A DNA stretch of 64,000 bases from assembly GCF_025200715.1 (NCBI RefSeq), contig NZ_CP104144.1:1116001-1180000 (forward strand), read 5' to 3'. Positions 56,224-64,000 of the stretch are shown here, one piece after another. A program made the position numbers and the translations under genes. The DNA is from Rhizobium sullae. GTDB lineage: Bacteria; Pseudomonadota; Alphaproteobacteria; Rhizobiales; Rhizobiaceae. A model generated the notes under the pieces. It was given only the letters and a program-made list of their open reading frames with translations, was not told the origin of the DNA and did no database searches. Each line of letters opens with the position of its first letter. Position 1 is the first letter of the stretch.

Positions 56224-57693
56224 TCAGCCGACGCCGTCATAGGTCAGGTAGGCCATCATGCCCGTCGCCATGTGGTAGAGATGATGGCAATGAAGCGGCC
56301 AGCGGCCGGGATTGTCGGCGTCGAAGGCCAAGACCACGCTCGCCATCGGCGGCACCAGGACGGTGTCCCTGACCGCGCCCACGACCGGCGCTCCGTTGAT
56401 GCCGACCACCTGGAAATGATGCCCGTGCAGGTGCATCGGATGGGCCATCATGGACGTGTTGCCGATCGCGACTTCGATCCGCTGGCCGCGCTTCACGACG
56501 AGACCGTCCGCGCCGTCGACGCGCCAATTGTAGGCGGCCATTTCGCCCGTCAGCGAGAGTTCGAAGCGGTGGTCGGCGGGCCTGGTGGCCAGCGGGCTGA
56601 CAGGGTGCAGGCGCTGCTCAAGGTCGATCTCGAGAACCGGCCCTTTCGTGTCACCCGCGACCGTCATGTTTCGGATGTCCGCGCCTGCGGTGGCCAGGAC
56701 GATACCCGTGCGCTCCCGCGCTCCTTCGCGGAGGGCGAGAACGGGAAAGGCGCCGCCCTCCTTCGGCAGGCTCAGGCGGATGTCCAGGCGCTGGCCCATG
56801 GCGACGGGGAACGACATCCCGGCGACCGGCACGACCCCCTGCCCGTCGACAGCAACCAGTTCTCCGGGAAGGCGGCCCATGTCGATGGTGAAGGCGGTCG
56901 CTGTCGCGCCGTTGATGATGCGCAGACGGACCCGGCCACCCTTCTCGACCCTCACGACCTCGGGATCGTCGAGCATGCGATCATTGGCGAGATAGGCGTC
57001 ATAGTTGATGTCGTTGAGGTCCATGGTGCCCGGCATTGCCATTCCGGACACGCTGTTGCCGGACATCGTATGCTGGATTCCCGCCATGCCTTGCACGGCG
57101 CCATGGTCCATCGGCATGGCACCGTGCGGGCTATTTCCCTTCAACCTCGCCAGCAATTCCTCCGCCGGCAGGAACGAGAAGTCATGCAGCAGAACGATGA
57201 CCTCCTGCTCGTCCCGCTTTATGTCGTCCGCGGTCCGCACGATCAGCGGAGCAGCGAGCAGATTCTGTTCCTGGAGTGTATGCGCGTGCATCCAGTGCGT
57301 GCCACCCGCGCCGACGGGAAAGGTGTAGCGGCGGGTTTCGGACGGCTGCAGGAGGGCGGCGGGATTGTCGGGCACGCCGTCGGCCGCCCAGGGGGGCGTC
57401 AGGCCATGCCAGTGGATCAGGGTGGATTCGTCGATGCCGCTCGACAGCGCGACGTCGAATTCGGCCCCGGCGTCCAGCGACAACCCCGGCGTGCCGTCGG
57501 GCTGGACGAGCCCGAAGACGCGGGCGGATCTGCCCTTGACGTCGATGCTCCGGTAGCCGAGCGATAAGGTGTCTGGCGCAGATGGTTTGGCGGCGACGCC
57601 CTGCGCCCAGGTGCGGATCGGATGGAGGGCGGCCGAGGTGCCGAGCGCGGCTGCGCCGACCATCAGGCCGTTGAGAAAGTCACGGCGTTTCAT
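56224..57693 (-). CDS. Multicopper oxidase (CueO/CopA-oxidase type)
   Basis: 489 residues; MKRRDFLNGLMVGAAALG is a Tat signal, so it is exported folded. Copper sites: HWHG, HWMHAH, HPMHLHGH and HCHHLYHMATGM (type 1 Cys and axial Met). A Met-rich insertion (MPMDHGAVQGMAG, MSGNSVSGMAM) resembles the cuprous-ion substrate region of CueO. It oxidises Cu+ to Cu2+ in the periplasm with O2. FixK-box control of the operon would be unexpected for an O2-using enzyme. Operon with copA. Confidence 0.93.
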   Translation of the reverse strand: MKRRDFLNGLMVGAAALGTSAALHPIRTWAQGVAAKPSAPDTLSLGYRSIDVKGRSARVFGLVQPDGTPGLSLDAGAEFDVALSSGIDESTLIHWHGLTPPWAADGVPDNPAALLQPSETRRYTFPVGAGGTHWMHAHTLQEQNLLAAPLIVRTADDIKRDEQEVIVLLHDFSFLPAEELLARLKGNSPHGAMPMDHGAVQGMAGIQHTMSGNSVSGMAMPGTMDLNDINYDAYLANDRMLDDPEVVRVEKGGRVRLRIINGATATAFTIDMGRLPGELVAVDGQGVVPVAGMSFPVAMGQRLDIRLSLPKEGGAFPVLALREGARERTGIVLATAGADIRNMTVAGDTKGPVLEIDLEQRLHPVSPLATRPADHRFELSLTGEMAAYNWRVDGADGLVVKRGQRIEVAIGNTSMMAHPMHLHGHHFQVVGINGAPVVGAVRDTVLVPPMASVVLAFDADNPGRWPLHCHHLYHMATGMMAYLTYDGVG

Positions 57694-57804
57694 TGTGATT
57701 GTTCCTGGTTTCCGGGTCGGCAGCGCCGACCATTAGTCTTGGACGTCCAGGAGGACGTCCGTCGAAGCAACCAGATACCGCGACGACAGCGGCGTCCGGA
57801 CTTC

Positions 57805-58182
57805 TCAGACCGGAAGACGAGGAGGACCGAGCATCGGCGGAAGCGCCAGACCGCTACCGGTCTGGTCGCCCCATACGAAGTGGAGGAAGGAACCTATGGT
57901 TAATGGTGCCTCCGCCCTGTCCTTGTTGGTCAGGACGGTGCAGAAGCCGCACGGGACAGCGCAGCAGCCCTTGTGGTCGGGAGTGTGAAGGCCGCCTTGG
58001 AGCGAGACGTAGGCGTCCTTTGTCACAAACGAGGAATGCTCGAACCCGGCGTGCCCGTGGGTAGGGCGTTCATGGCACTGCATCGCCTGCGCTGTGGCCG
58101 CGGGCGCAAGCAGAAGCGCGAGTGCGACCAGGAAGGTCAGCATTGCGTTCATCCATGCGAACTTACGACGGTCGGCGACCAT
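57805..58182 (-). CDS. Small exported Cys/His-rich protein
   Basis: 125 residues from MVADRRKFAWMNAMLTFLVA; hydrophobic N-terminus ending TAQAMQC. The mature part has CHERPTHGHAGFEH and CCAVPCGFCTVL, possible metal ligands, as in DUF2946-type proteins of copper clusters. I am not certain of the family. It lies between the DUF5676 and multicopper oxidase genes, on the same strand. Confidence 0.68.
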   Translation of the reverse strand: MVADRRKFAWMNAMLTFLVALALLLAPAATAQAMQCHERPTHGHAGFEHSSFVTKDAYVSLQGGLHTPDHKGCCAVPCGFCTVLTNKDRAEAPLTIGSFLHFVWGDQTGSGLALPPMLGPPRLPV

Positions 58183-58201
58183 GTGGGCTCCGTTCCCCTG
58201 C

Positions 58202-58507
58202 TCAGCCGAGGCGCCGGCTGATGACGTTGAAGATCGCAGCGATTGATGCTCCTGCATAGCCGCCGAAGATGACGCTTTGAAGGAGACCCAGTGCCAGGCT
58301 TCGAAGATCGAAGCCCGTCAGGCCGAGATAGAACTGCAGCCATGGCCTGTGCAGGCCCCATTCGGGAGCGACCAGGCCGAGCAGCATGCACAACAGGAAC
58401 GAGATGGTGGCGAAGGTGGCCAGCGTCGCCCCAAGAACCGGGACGGAGACATGTGCCGGCGTCGCCGGAGATGTTACCGGATGGGTCTGCAGGGTTGCAT
58501 TCGCCAT
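58202..58507 (-). CDS. DUF5676-like membrane protein
   Basis: 101 residues, MANATLQTHPVTSPATPAHV. Two membrane helices: LGATLATFATISFLLCMLLG and SLALGLLQSVIFGGYAGASI. It contains the family pattern P-W-LQFYLGLTGFD. Such proteins accompany copper-export genes. First gene of the copper operon, with an anaerobox 90 bp upstream. Confidence 0.75.
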   Translation of the reverse strand: MANATLQTHPVTSPATPAHVSVPVLGATLATFATISFLLCMLLGLVAPEWGLHRPWLQFYLGLTGFDLRSLALGLLQSVIFGGYAGASIAAIFNVISRRLG

Positions 58508-58596
58508 TGAACGATCCTCCGCCGGGCTGTCCTTGCAGCCGTGATGACAGATATTGAATATCTCTTCTCATATTGAACTCGCCGTCGGTGAGTTCC

Positions 58597-58610
58597 TTGA
58601 TCTATGTCAA
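58597..58610. promoter_or_regulatory. FixK/FNR box before copper operon
   Basis: TTGAT-CTAT-GTCAA, full match and identical to the box before fixN, 90 bp upstream of the DUF5676 gene. Confidence 0.75.
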
Positions 58611-59126
58611 CAAATACCGGAGCGAGCCAAACGAAGTTTGGAAACGCCCCCAGGGCATGCGCAGAGGCGGCAGACAGCCCGGCGGAAGGAGCAGAAGATC
58701 AAGAAGATGAAGCCGGATGGGAGACGGCATTTTTCGAATCGAGATCCGCCGTCTCAACGTCTTCCTGGAGCGGAAGAACCGTCTCCGAGATCGATGACGA
58801 AACGTCCTTTTGAACATCAGAAGGTCCGCAACGGCAGCACGGTGCGGAACGCATTGGTTGCACTAAGGTAGATCGTCAACTTCGCCGGGGGCAAAGGGAA
58901 ACTCAACGAGGGCGGACGAACCCTTGACCATGCGATGCCGCCAAAAGCCAAGGGACACGTGACTTCTTCCGAGCCGAGGTCGCGAAACCGCCGGGGCGCA
59001 TACAGGTCGAAGAGCATCGCGCGTGCGTCCGCGGACGCAGCCGACCGCCTGGATGGGTTCGCCGCCATTCCCGAAATTCGGCCCCGATGACGTGCCTCAT
59101 CTTGCAGCGGATAAGCAAAAACTCCC
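58611..59126. other. Region without a recognisable gene
   Basis: About 500 bases between the copper operon promoter and the hemerythrin-like gene. Open stretches occur on both strands (for example 58817-59068 minus) but lack ribosome sites and known motifs. I see no repeats or terminators I can support. Confidence 0.45.
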
Positions 59127-59579
59127 TTACTGGGCGAGCTTCGCGTTCTTGAGCATTCCGAGCATCTCCTGTTCAGCCGCGATATGGCGCCGCATGCAGC
59201 AGAAGAACGAGCGCAGCATGTAACCGATCGAATCCCACGACAGCCTTGAGCCGCCCGCTTTCAACTCGCAAAGCGTGACGACGATCTCCTCGGCAGCGTT
59301 GCGATCCCGGTGATGATCGTTGCGGCGCCTTGCGATCGCATCGGTCGCATTTTCATCGCCCAAAGAGCTTTCCATACGAGGAAACACCAGTCTTTCTTCC
59401 AGCGCCTGCGTCCTCTCCAAAACAGGAAGCAGGTGCGAGCAGATCCTCTCGCAGACCCGCTCGTCGATGCGGCATGGGAGAAAGTCGGCGATAGCTTCCA
59501 GAACGCTGCACCATGACAGCAGCTCGCGATAGTTCTCCTCAAGCTCGGCAAACTCGCCGGTCTTCGGCATCATGTTCAT
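59127..59579 (-). CDS. Hemerythrin-like (HHE) domain protein
   Basis: 150 residues from MNMMPKTGEFAELEENYREL. Four-helix, HHE-like: CSHLLPVLERTQALEERLVF, RRRNDHHRDRNAAEEI and FFCCMRRHIAAEQEML with H-x-E pairs that could bind a di-iron centre. Related proteins next to nor genes are thought to sense or repair NO damage. It lies 13 bp after the 51-residue membrane protein gene and shares its unit. Its 3' end is duplicated at 51889. Confidence 0.78.
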   Translation of the reverse strand: MNMMPKTGEFAELEENYRELLSWCSVLEAIADFLPCRIDERVCERICSHLLPVLERTQALEERLVFPRMESSLGDENATDAIARRRNDHHRDRNAAEEIVVTLCELKAGGSRLSWDSIGYMLRSFFCCMRRHIAAEQEMLGMLKNAKLAQ

Positions 59580-59592
59580 GGCTACATCTCCG

Positions 59593-59748
59593 TCATCTCT
59601 GCAAGACCAGGCTGGCCGCGATCACAATGGCGGCAAACACCGCCGCCAGCGTCGCGCCGCGTTGCAAAACGCCCATGCGGTTCAGCGTTATGGCAAAAAG
59701 GATGATGACCGGGGTGGCCACCGATAGACCGATCTGTGCGTCTGTCAT
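59593..59748 (-). CDS. 51-residue membrane protein divergent from norE
   Basis: Read by hand: MTDAQIGLSVATPVIILFAI, then TLNRMGVLQRGATLAAVFAA and a short end. Two membrane helices of about 18 residues joined by a basic loop. GGAGG lies seven bases before the ATG. Too short for routine gene calling. It starts divergently from norE around a shared candidate box and precedes the hemerythrin gene, so an NO-related role is inferred. I do not recognise the family. Confidence 0.7.
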   Translation of the reverse strand: MTDAQIGLSVATPVIILFAITLNRMGVLQRGATLAAVFAAIVIAASLVLQR

Positions 59749-59798
59749 TTTGCGCCTCCAAACAACCAGTGACCTAGCGCTGAAGGTCGCAAAACTCT

Positions 59799-59812
59799 TT
59801 GCGCTGGGTCAA
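59799..59812. promoter_or_regulatory. Candidate NnrR/FixK-type box between small membrane gene and norE
   Basis: TTGCG-CTGG-GTCAA combines an NnrR-like left half (TTGCG) with a FixK-like right half. It is 51 bp from the minus gene start (59748) and 55 bp from norE (59867), suited to both. Confidence 0.55.
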
Positions 59813-59866
59813 AGAGCCCTTGCCGCTGAGGAAATAAACCGGCTGGGATCAGAGAAACGGACAAGA

Positions 59867-60412
59867 ATGCAAAACAGTCGCGTGCACCATGCATCTGAGG
59901 ACAATGACATGCTCCTGGCATGGGTGCTCGGTTGGAGCGAACTCGTCGCCTTCGGCGCCCTCCTGGGTGCCTTTCTGGTTGCCGGCTACTTCCAGCCAGC
60001 CGCGTTCGCTGAGGGGCGTGGTCATCTCGCTCTATCCTATCCCTTGCTCAACACGGTCATCCTGCTTTCAAGCGGCTGGTGCGCCGCCAAGGCCGCTTGC
60101 TACCCGGCCGGCGTGCCGAGGCAGCGAGCGGCGTTGCTGGGTGCTGCGGCTGGCGGTTTTGCGTTTTCTGCCGTCAAGATCACCGAATATCTGCGAGAGC
60201 TGCCGCACCTTACCGGTGAGCGGCTCGAGACTTTCAGCCAGCTCTATTTCCTGACGACCGGCTTTCATCTCGTTCACGTGATTTTCGGGTCGCTGGTGCT
60301 CATCGTCGTCGCCTGCCGGCCGGGGCGCGAAAACGTAGCGATCATCACGACGCTCTGGCATGTCATCGACATCGTCTGGCTGGTCATGTTTCCGGTGGTT
60401 TACGCGATATGA
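59867..60412 (+). CDS. norE: NorE, cytochrome oxidase subunit III-like
   Basis: 181 residues from MQNSRVHHASEDNDMLLAWV. Five membrane helices with the subunit III pattern WSELVAFGALLGAFLVAGYF, LLNTVILLSSGWCAAKA, TGFHLVHVIFGSLVLIV and WHVIDIVWLVMFPVVY. NorE aids NO reductase activity or assembly in the membrane. The ATG has a weak ribosome site (GGACAAG); a start 12 codons on is possible. Overlaps norF by 4 bp. Confidence 0.88.
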   Translation: MQNSRVHHASEDNDMLLAWVLGWSELVAFGALLGAFLVAGYFQPAAFAEGRGHLALSYPLLNTVILLSSGWCAAKAACYPAGVPRQRAALLGAAAGGFAFSAVKITEYLRELPHLTGERLETFSQLYFLTTGFHLVHVIFGSLVLIVVACRPGRENVAIITTLWHVIDIVWLVMFPVVYAI

Positions 60413-60693
60413 AGTCCGAAAAGCTCGCCGATCGTGCGCTTGTGCACCTGGTCGCCCTGACTGCGCTGACATCTGCAATAGCCTACTTCGCCCATGCGGT
60501 GGCTGGGCTGGGTGTTCTGATCATCGCCGCCGCGCCGGTGGGGCTTATGAAGGTACGACTCGTTCTGCTGGAATTCCTGCATCTGCGGGGGCGGGCAAGT
60601 CCGCTCGTTCCGTCCGTCGTTGCCTGGGCGGGGCTGGTGCTGACGATGGCATGCCTCAAGCTGCTTGCTCTTTCTGTAACCGCTGCAGGCTAG
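60409..60693 (+). CDS. norF: NorF
   Basis: 94 residues, MKSEKLADRALVHLVALTAL. Three hydrophobic segments and the subunit IV-like motif APVGLMKVRLVLLEFLHLRG. NorF with NorE is needed for full NO reductase activity. Start overlaps the norE stop (ATGA). Confidence 0.85.
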   Translation: MKSEKLADRALVHLVALTALTSAIAYFAHAVAGLGVLIIAAAPVGLMKVRLVLLEFLHLRGRASPLVPSVVAWAGLVLTMACLKLLALSVTAAG

Positions 60694-60711
60694 CGCCGCT
60701 TTGGATTTTGT

Positions 60712-60725
60712 TTGCGCGACAGCAA
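60712..60725. promoter_or_regulatory. Candidate NnrR box before norC
   Basis: TTGCG-CGAC-AGCAA, near the NnrR-type palindrome TTGCG-N4-CGCAA, 101 bp upstream of norC. Confidence 0.55.
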
Positions 60726-60826
60726 AGACGGTTTCGATCGATCCTTTAGATGGTGACGATCACGAGCTGGAAGGCTCAACGGCCGAGTTGCGGTGTTTGC
60801 GCGCCTCGACGATGAAAGGATGATCG

Positions 60827-61279
60827 ATGGCAGAACGCCTAACAAAAACCGGGGCCCGGAACGTCTTTTACGGCGGGTCTATTTTCTTCTTCGCGATCTT
60901 TGTCGGGCTGACGGCCCACAGCCACTATTATATCCGCACTACATCCACCGACGAATCCACGCTGACCGAAAGTGTCGCTCGCGGGAAACACGTCTGGGAA
61001 AAGAACTCCTGCATCAACTGTCACACACTCCATGGCGAGGGCGCCTATTTCGCGCCGGAACTCTCAAATGTCTGGAAGCGCTGGGGCGGCGATACCGATC
61101 CCGCGAGTGCGCGCGAGACTCTTCGCGCCTGGATGGCGTCGCAGCCCTCCGGAATCGAAGGGCGCCGCCAGATGCCGCAATTCAACCTCAGCGAACAGGA
61201 AGTCAACGACCTTGCAGATTTCCTCGAGTGGGTGAGCCGCATCATGACCCAAAACTGGCCGCCGAACCAGGCCGGATGA
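60827..61279 (+). CDS. norC: NO reductase cytochrome c subunit
   Basis: 150 residues from MAERLTKTGARNVFYGGSIF. One membrane anchor (16-36), then haem site C62-I-N-C65-H66 in CINCHTLHGEGAYFAPEL, the NorC signature, and the axial Met in RRQMPQFNLS. It receives electrons from cytochrome c or pseudoazurin and passes them to NorB. Confidence 0.96.
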   Translation: MAERLTKTGARNVFYGGSIFFFAIFVGLTAHSHYYIRTTSTDESTLTESVARGKHVWEKNSCINCHTLHGEGAYFAPELSNVWKRWGGDTDPASARETLRAWMASQPSGIEGRRQMPQFNLSEQEVNDLADFLEWVSRIMTQNWPPNQAG

Positions 61280-61301
61280 TCGGCGACAAAGGAACAAATC
61301 T

Positions 61302-62645
61302 ATGAAGTACAAGACACAAAGCGTCGCCATGCTCTACTTCTACGGAGCGCTTGGCCTTTTCATCGCACAGCTGCTTTTCGGCGTTCTGGCTGGAACGATC
61401 TATGTCCTGCCCAACACGGTTTCGGAACTGCTGCCCTTCAACATCGTGCGCATGGTCCACACGAATGCGCTGATTGTCTGGCTGCTGATGGGCTTCATGG
61501 GAACAACCTATTTCCTGCTCCCCGAAGAAGCTGAAACCGAGCTCTATAGTCGCAAGATTGCGGTTGCGCAGTTCTGGATCTTCCTGATTGCGGCGGCGGT
61601 CGCCGTCGTCGGATATCTCTTCCATATCCATGAGGGGCGCGAGTTTCTCGAACAACCGTTCGCCATCAAGGTCGGGATCGTCATTGTTGCTCTCATGTTC
61701 CTGTTCAACGTCACGATGACGGTGCTCAAGGGCCGAAAGACGACGGTTACCAACATCCTGCTGTTCGGTCTGTGGGGCGTTGCGATCTTCTTCCTGTTTG
61801 CCTTCTATAACCCTGCGAACCTGGCGCTCGACAAGATGTACTGGTGGTACGTCGTCCACCTGTGGGTCGAGGGTGTCTGGGAATTAATCATGGCCTCTGT
61901 GCTCGCATTCCTCATGATTAAGCTGAATGGCATCGATCGCGAAGTGGTGGAAAAGTGGCTCTATGTCATCATCGGGCTTGCACTTTTCTCCGGCATTCTC
62001 GGGACGGGGCATCACTACTACTGGATCGGCGCTCCCGGTTATTGGCAGTGGATCGGCTCGCTGTTTTCGACGCTTGAGGTAGCGCCCTTCTTCACGATGG
62101 TCGTCTTCACGTTCGTCATGACCTGGAAGGCCGGCCGCAAGCATGAGAACAAGGCCGCACTCCTGTGGTCGATCGGCTGCTCGGTCATGGCCTTCTTCGG
62201 CGCAGGCGTCTGGGGCTTCCTGCATACCCTGTCGTCGGTCAACTACTATACGCATGGCACACAGGTGACCGCAGCCCATGGGCACCTCGCCTTCTTCGGC
62301 GCCTATGTGATGCTCAACTTGGCGGCGATGGCCTATGCCATTCCTCAGATCCGCGGCCGTGCGCCCTATAATCAGTGGCTGTCGATCGCCAGCTTCTGGA
62401 TCATGTGCGGTGCGATGTCCGTCATGACCTTTGCCCTAACGTTTGCTGGGGTCATTCAGGTTCATCTGCAGCGCGTGCTCGGCGAATCCTACATGGATGT
62501 CCAGGACCAGCTTGCGCTGTTTTACTGGGTGCGCCTCGGATCCGGCATGTTCGTTTTCATCAGTGCATTGATGTTCCTCTGGGCAGTCTTCGTGCCCGGG
62601 CGGCAGCGCGCCGCCGCACATGTCGTAGTACAGCCCGCCGAATAG
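61302..62645 (+). CDS. norB: NO reductase catalytic subunit
   Basis: 447 residues, twelve membrane helices. cNOR motifs: IVRMVHTNALIVWLLMGFMG (haem ligand His), LWVEGVWELIMASVLAFLM (His and Glu of the FeB site), GTGHHYYWIGAPGYWQWIG and YTHGTQVTAAHGHLAFFGAY. It reduces two NO to N2O at a haem b3/non-haem iron centre. It follows norC by 22 bp. Confidence 0.97.
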   Translation: MKYKTQSVAMLYFYGALGLFIAQLLFGVLAGTIYVLPNTVSELLPFNIVRMVHTNALIVWLLMGFMGTTYFLLPEEAETELYSRKIAVAQFWIFLIAAAVAVVGYLFHIHEGREFLEQPFAIKVGIVIVALMFLFNVTMTVLKGRKTTVTNILLFGLWGVAIFFLFAFYNPANLALDKMYWWYVVHLWVEGVWELIMASVLAFLMIKLNGIDREVVEKWLYVIIGLALFSGILGTGHHYYWIGAPGYWQWIGSLFSTLEVAPFFTMVVFTFVMTWKAGRKHENKAALLWSIGCSVMAFFGAGVWGFLHTLSSVNYYTHGTQVTAAHGHLAFFGAYVMLNLAAMAYAIPQIRGRAPYNQWLSIASFWIMCGAMSVMTFALTFAGVIQVHLQRVLGESYMDVQDQLALFYWVRLGSGMFVFISALMFLWAVFVPGRQRAAAHVVVQPAE

Positions 62646-62680
62646 GCGGACTTTCCCTCTCCCTCAGATTGGAATTCGTC

Positions 62681-63493
62681 ATGACGATCGCCCTCACCAA
62701 GCCGCTGCCTCTGCCGCCGGAGATTCCCGCCTATGTCCCATCCGGCAACGAATGCACCCTCTTTGAGAGCGCCTGGACGCGGCAATTGCCGTTGCTGCTC
62801 AAGGGGCCGACAGGATGCGGCAAGACGCGATTTGTCCATCATATGGCCGCGCGTCTCGGCCTGCCTTTGTCGACGGTCTCCTGCCATGACGATCTGACCG
62901 CTGCGGATTTGACCGGGCGCTACCTCCTCAAGGGCGGTGACACGGTTTGGGTGGATGGACCGCTGACCCGTGCGGTCCGCGAGGGCGGGCTTTGCTATCT
63001 CGACGAGATCGTCGAGGCGAGGAAGGATGTCGCTGTTGTTTTGCATCCGCTCACCGACGACAGGCGGATCCTGCCGCTTGAGCGGACGGGCGAACTTCTC
63101 GAGGCCCAGCCAGGCTTCATGCTCGTCGTGTCGTACAATCCAGGCTACCAGAACCTGATGAAGGCGCTGAAACCCAGCACCCGCCAGCGCTTCGTTGCAA
63201 TCGAGTTCGACTTCCTGCCCAAGAACCAGGAGATTGCAGTGGTCTCGTCCGAAAGCGGACTGGATGAAGCCCGTGTGGCGCCGCTGGTCGAACTCGCACG
63301 GCGGCTGCGCGCGCTCAAGGGACATGATCTTGAAGAGGGCGTATCGACGCGTCTGCTGGTGTATTGCGCCAGCCTGATCGATAGCGGCCTGCCGGTGCGC
63401 GATGCAGTGCGCTCGGCATTGATCGAACCGCTGACGGATGAGCCCGACGTCAAAGCGGCTCTGATCGAGGTCGCAAACGCCGTCGTCGATTGA
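62681..63493 (+). CDS. norQ: NorQ MoxR-type AAA ATPase
   Basis: 270 residues from MTIALTKPLPLPPEIPAYVP. Walker A GPTGCGKTRF, Walker B LCYLDEIVEA, sensor region VSYNPGYQNLMKALKPSTRQ. Acts with NorD to insert non-haem iron into NorB. 35 bp after norB. Confidence 0.95.
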   Translation: MTIALTKPLPLPPEIPAYVPSGNECTLFESAWTRQLPLLLKGPTGCGKTRFVHHMAARLGLPLSTVSCHDDLTAADLTGRYLLKGGDTVWVDGPLTRAVREGGLCYLDEIVEARKDVAVVLHPLTDDRRILPLERTGELLEAQPGFMLVVSYNPGYQNLMKALKPSTRQRFVAIEFDFLPKNQEIAVVSSESGLDEARVAPLVELARRLRALKGHDLEEGVSTRLLVYCASLIDSGLPVRDAVRSALIEPLTDEPDVKAALIEVANAVVD

Positions 63494-63503
63494 AGGAACG
63501 GAC

Positions 63504-64000
63504 ATGCTGGAATTCCTGGAGCTTGAAGAGACCGTCGGCCGGGCCTGGCATCGGTGGGTGGGCGACACAAGGTCTTGGCCGCGCTCCCCGGATCACGCGG
63601 TCGCCTTGAATGATCTGAGGTCACCGTTGGCGGTGTGCTTTCGCGGATTCGGGGGAGAGGCAACGGTCCAATTGCAACCGGTGCGTCCGCAGACGTCGCG
63701 GCACCGGCTGAAGCTGCGCCAAGTCGTCGGGCTTGGCGAAGAGCGCAGCGATCATGCAAGACGGGACGAGTCGGCGATCATGCTGCCGGCCCAGATTGAC
63801 CTGTTTGCCGACAGGGGCCTGAACCGCGACCTCTATTTCTGGATGGTCGCCTACATGGCGGTGATGGGAGAGGCTGTGCCCTCGCCTGCCGATCCCCTGC
63901 TCCTCGATCTCCATAGGATCGCGCTCGGCCGCAGCATCGCTGCGCGCGTGCTCAAGGCGTTTCCCGGCATGCGCTCGCGTTACGACCGCCTGTGCCAGGG
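63504..64000 (+). CDS. norD: NorD (C-terminal part beyond window)
   Basis: The first 165 residues, MLEFLELEETVGRAWHRWVG, after AAGGAACGG, 10 bp downstream of norQ. It has the NorD N-terminal region (LDLHRIALGRSIAARVLKAF); the C-terminal VWA domain lies outside the window. The partner of NorQ in activating NO reductase. Confidence 0.9.
   Translation, partial: MLEFLELEETVGRAWHRWVGDTRSWPRSPDHAVALNDLRSPLAVCFRGFGGEATVQLQPVRPQTSRHRLKLRQVVGLGEERSDHARRDESAIMLPAQIDLFADRGLNRDLYFWMVAYMAVMGEAVPSPADPLLLDLHRIALGRSIAARVLKAFPGMRSRYDRLCQ

Noticed and set aside
55900..57567. 555-codon plus-strand open frame
   Set aside because: Shadow of the multicopper oxidase and DUF2933 genes, which carry clear copper motifs.
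58817..59068. 83-codon minus-strand frame
   Set aside because: No ribosome site or known motif, and position between two promoters; not supported as a gene.

Overview
The window is alphaproteobacterial, most likely from the Rhizobiaceae (Rhizobium or Ensifer). It carries the rhizobial fixNOQP / fixGHIS layout, a FixK-type Crp/Fnr regulator next to a hybrid FixL-like haem kinase, a hemA beside the fix genes, a ccmE whose flanks are scars of a ccmI-ccmE-ccmF operon, and a norEFCBQD cluster. Repeated 14-bp FixK/FNR boxes (TTGAY-N4-RTCAA) precede most transcription units. This arrangement is typical of large rhizobial plasmids, but no replication genes are visible here. Integrase and DUF1612-type relics show that accessory DNA has been inserted.

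Region 1 (1-31 kb) is a low-oxygen / stress-survival island. On the minus strand it starts with a CBS-BON protein (cut by the window edge), a broken cytochrome b561, and acetate kinase, a small unknown protein and a beta-CASP metallo-beta-lactamase. It continues with a BON protein, a monohaem cytochrome c, an oxygen-sensing FixL-like hybrid kinase, two tandem universal stress proteins, a P1B-type metal ATPase, a frameshifted PPOX protein, Hsp20, a three-gene ABC export system, a phasin, a Pat-like acyl-CoA synthetase/acetyltransferase, an APH/kinase fusion, a P2-type cation ATPase and an alcohol dehydrogenase. The content resembles the mycobacterial DosR dormancy regulon but is marked by FixK/FNR boxes. 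A GAF-Fis regulator with an aldehyde dehydrogenase and DUF779 follows. Two matching 18-bp palindromes lie in front of the regulator and the dehydrogenase.

Region 2 (32-47 kb) is the micro-oxic respiration block: hemA, an excised ccmE, an orphan OmpR-type response regulator, an NnrR/DNR-like Crp/Fnr regulator, fixGHIS and fixNOQP (all minus), then divergent fixK and a second hybrid FixL-like kinase. These genes build, mature and regulate the cbb3 oxidase: FixL-like sensing of O2, activation of fixK, and FixK acting at boxes in front of fixN, fixG, hemA, ccmE and many region-1 genes.

Region 3 (47-59 kb) starts with pseudoazurin, a YcnI-like protein and a decayed copC-copD fusion truncated by a DUF1612 fragment. 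A PLP decarboxylase, an integrase relic and a seven-gene minus-strand copper-handling operon follow (DUF5676, Cys-rich exported protein, multicopper oxidase, DUF2933, isoprenylcysteine-methyltransferase-like membrane protein, CopA, EF-hand protein). The operon is preceded by a FixK box and bracketed by two copies of a hemerythrin-gene 3' end.

Region 4 (59-64 kb) is nitric oxide reduction: a hemerythrin-like protein and a 51-residue membrane protein divergent from norEFCBQD. norD is cut by the window end. Candidate NnrR/FixK-type boxes precede norE and norC. No tRNA, rRNA, CRISPR array or intact insertion sequence was recognised.
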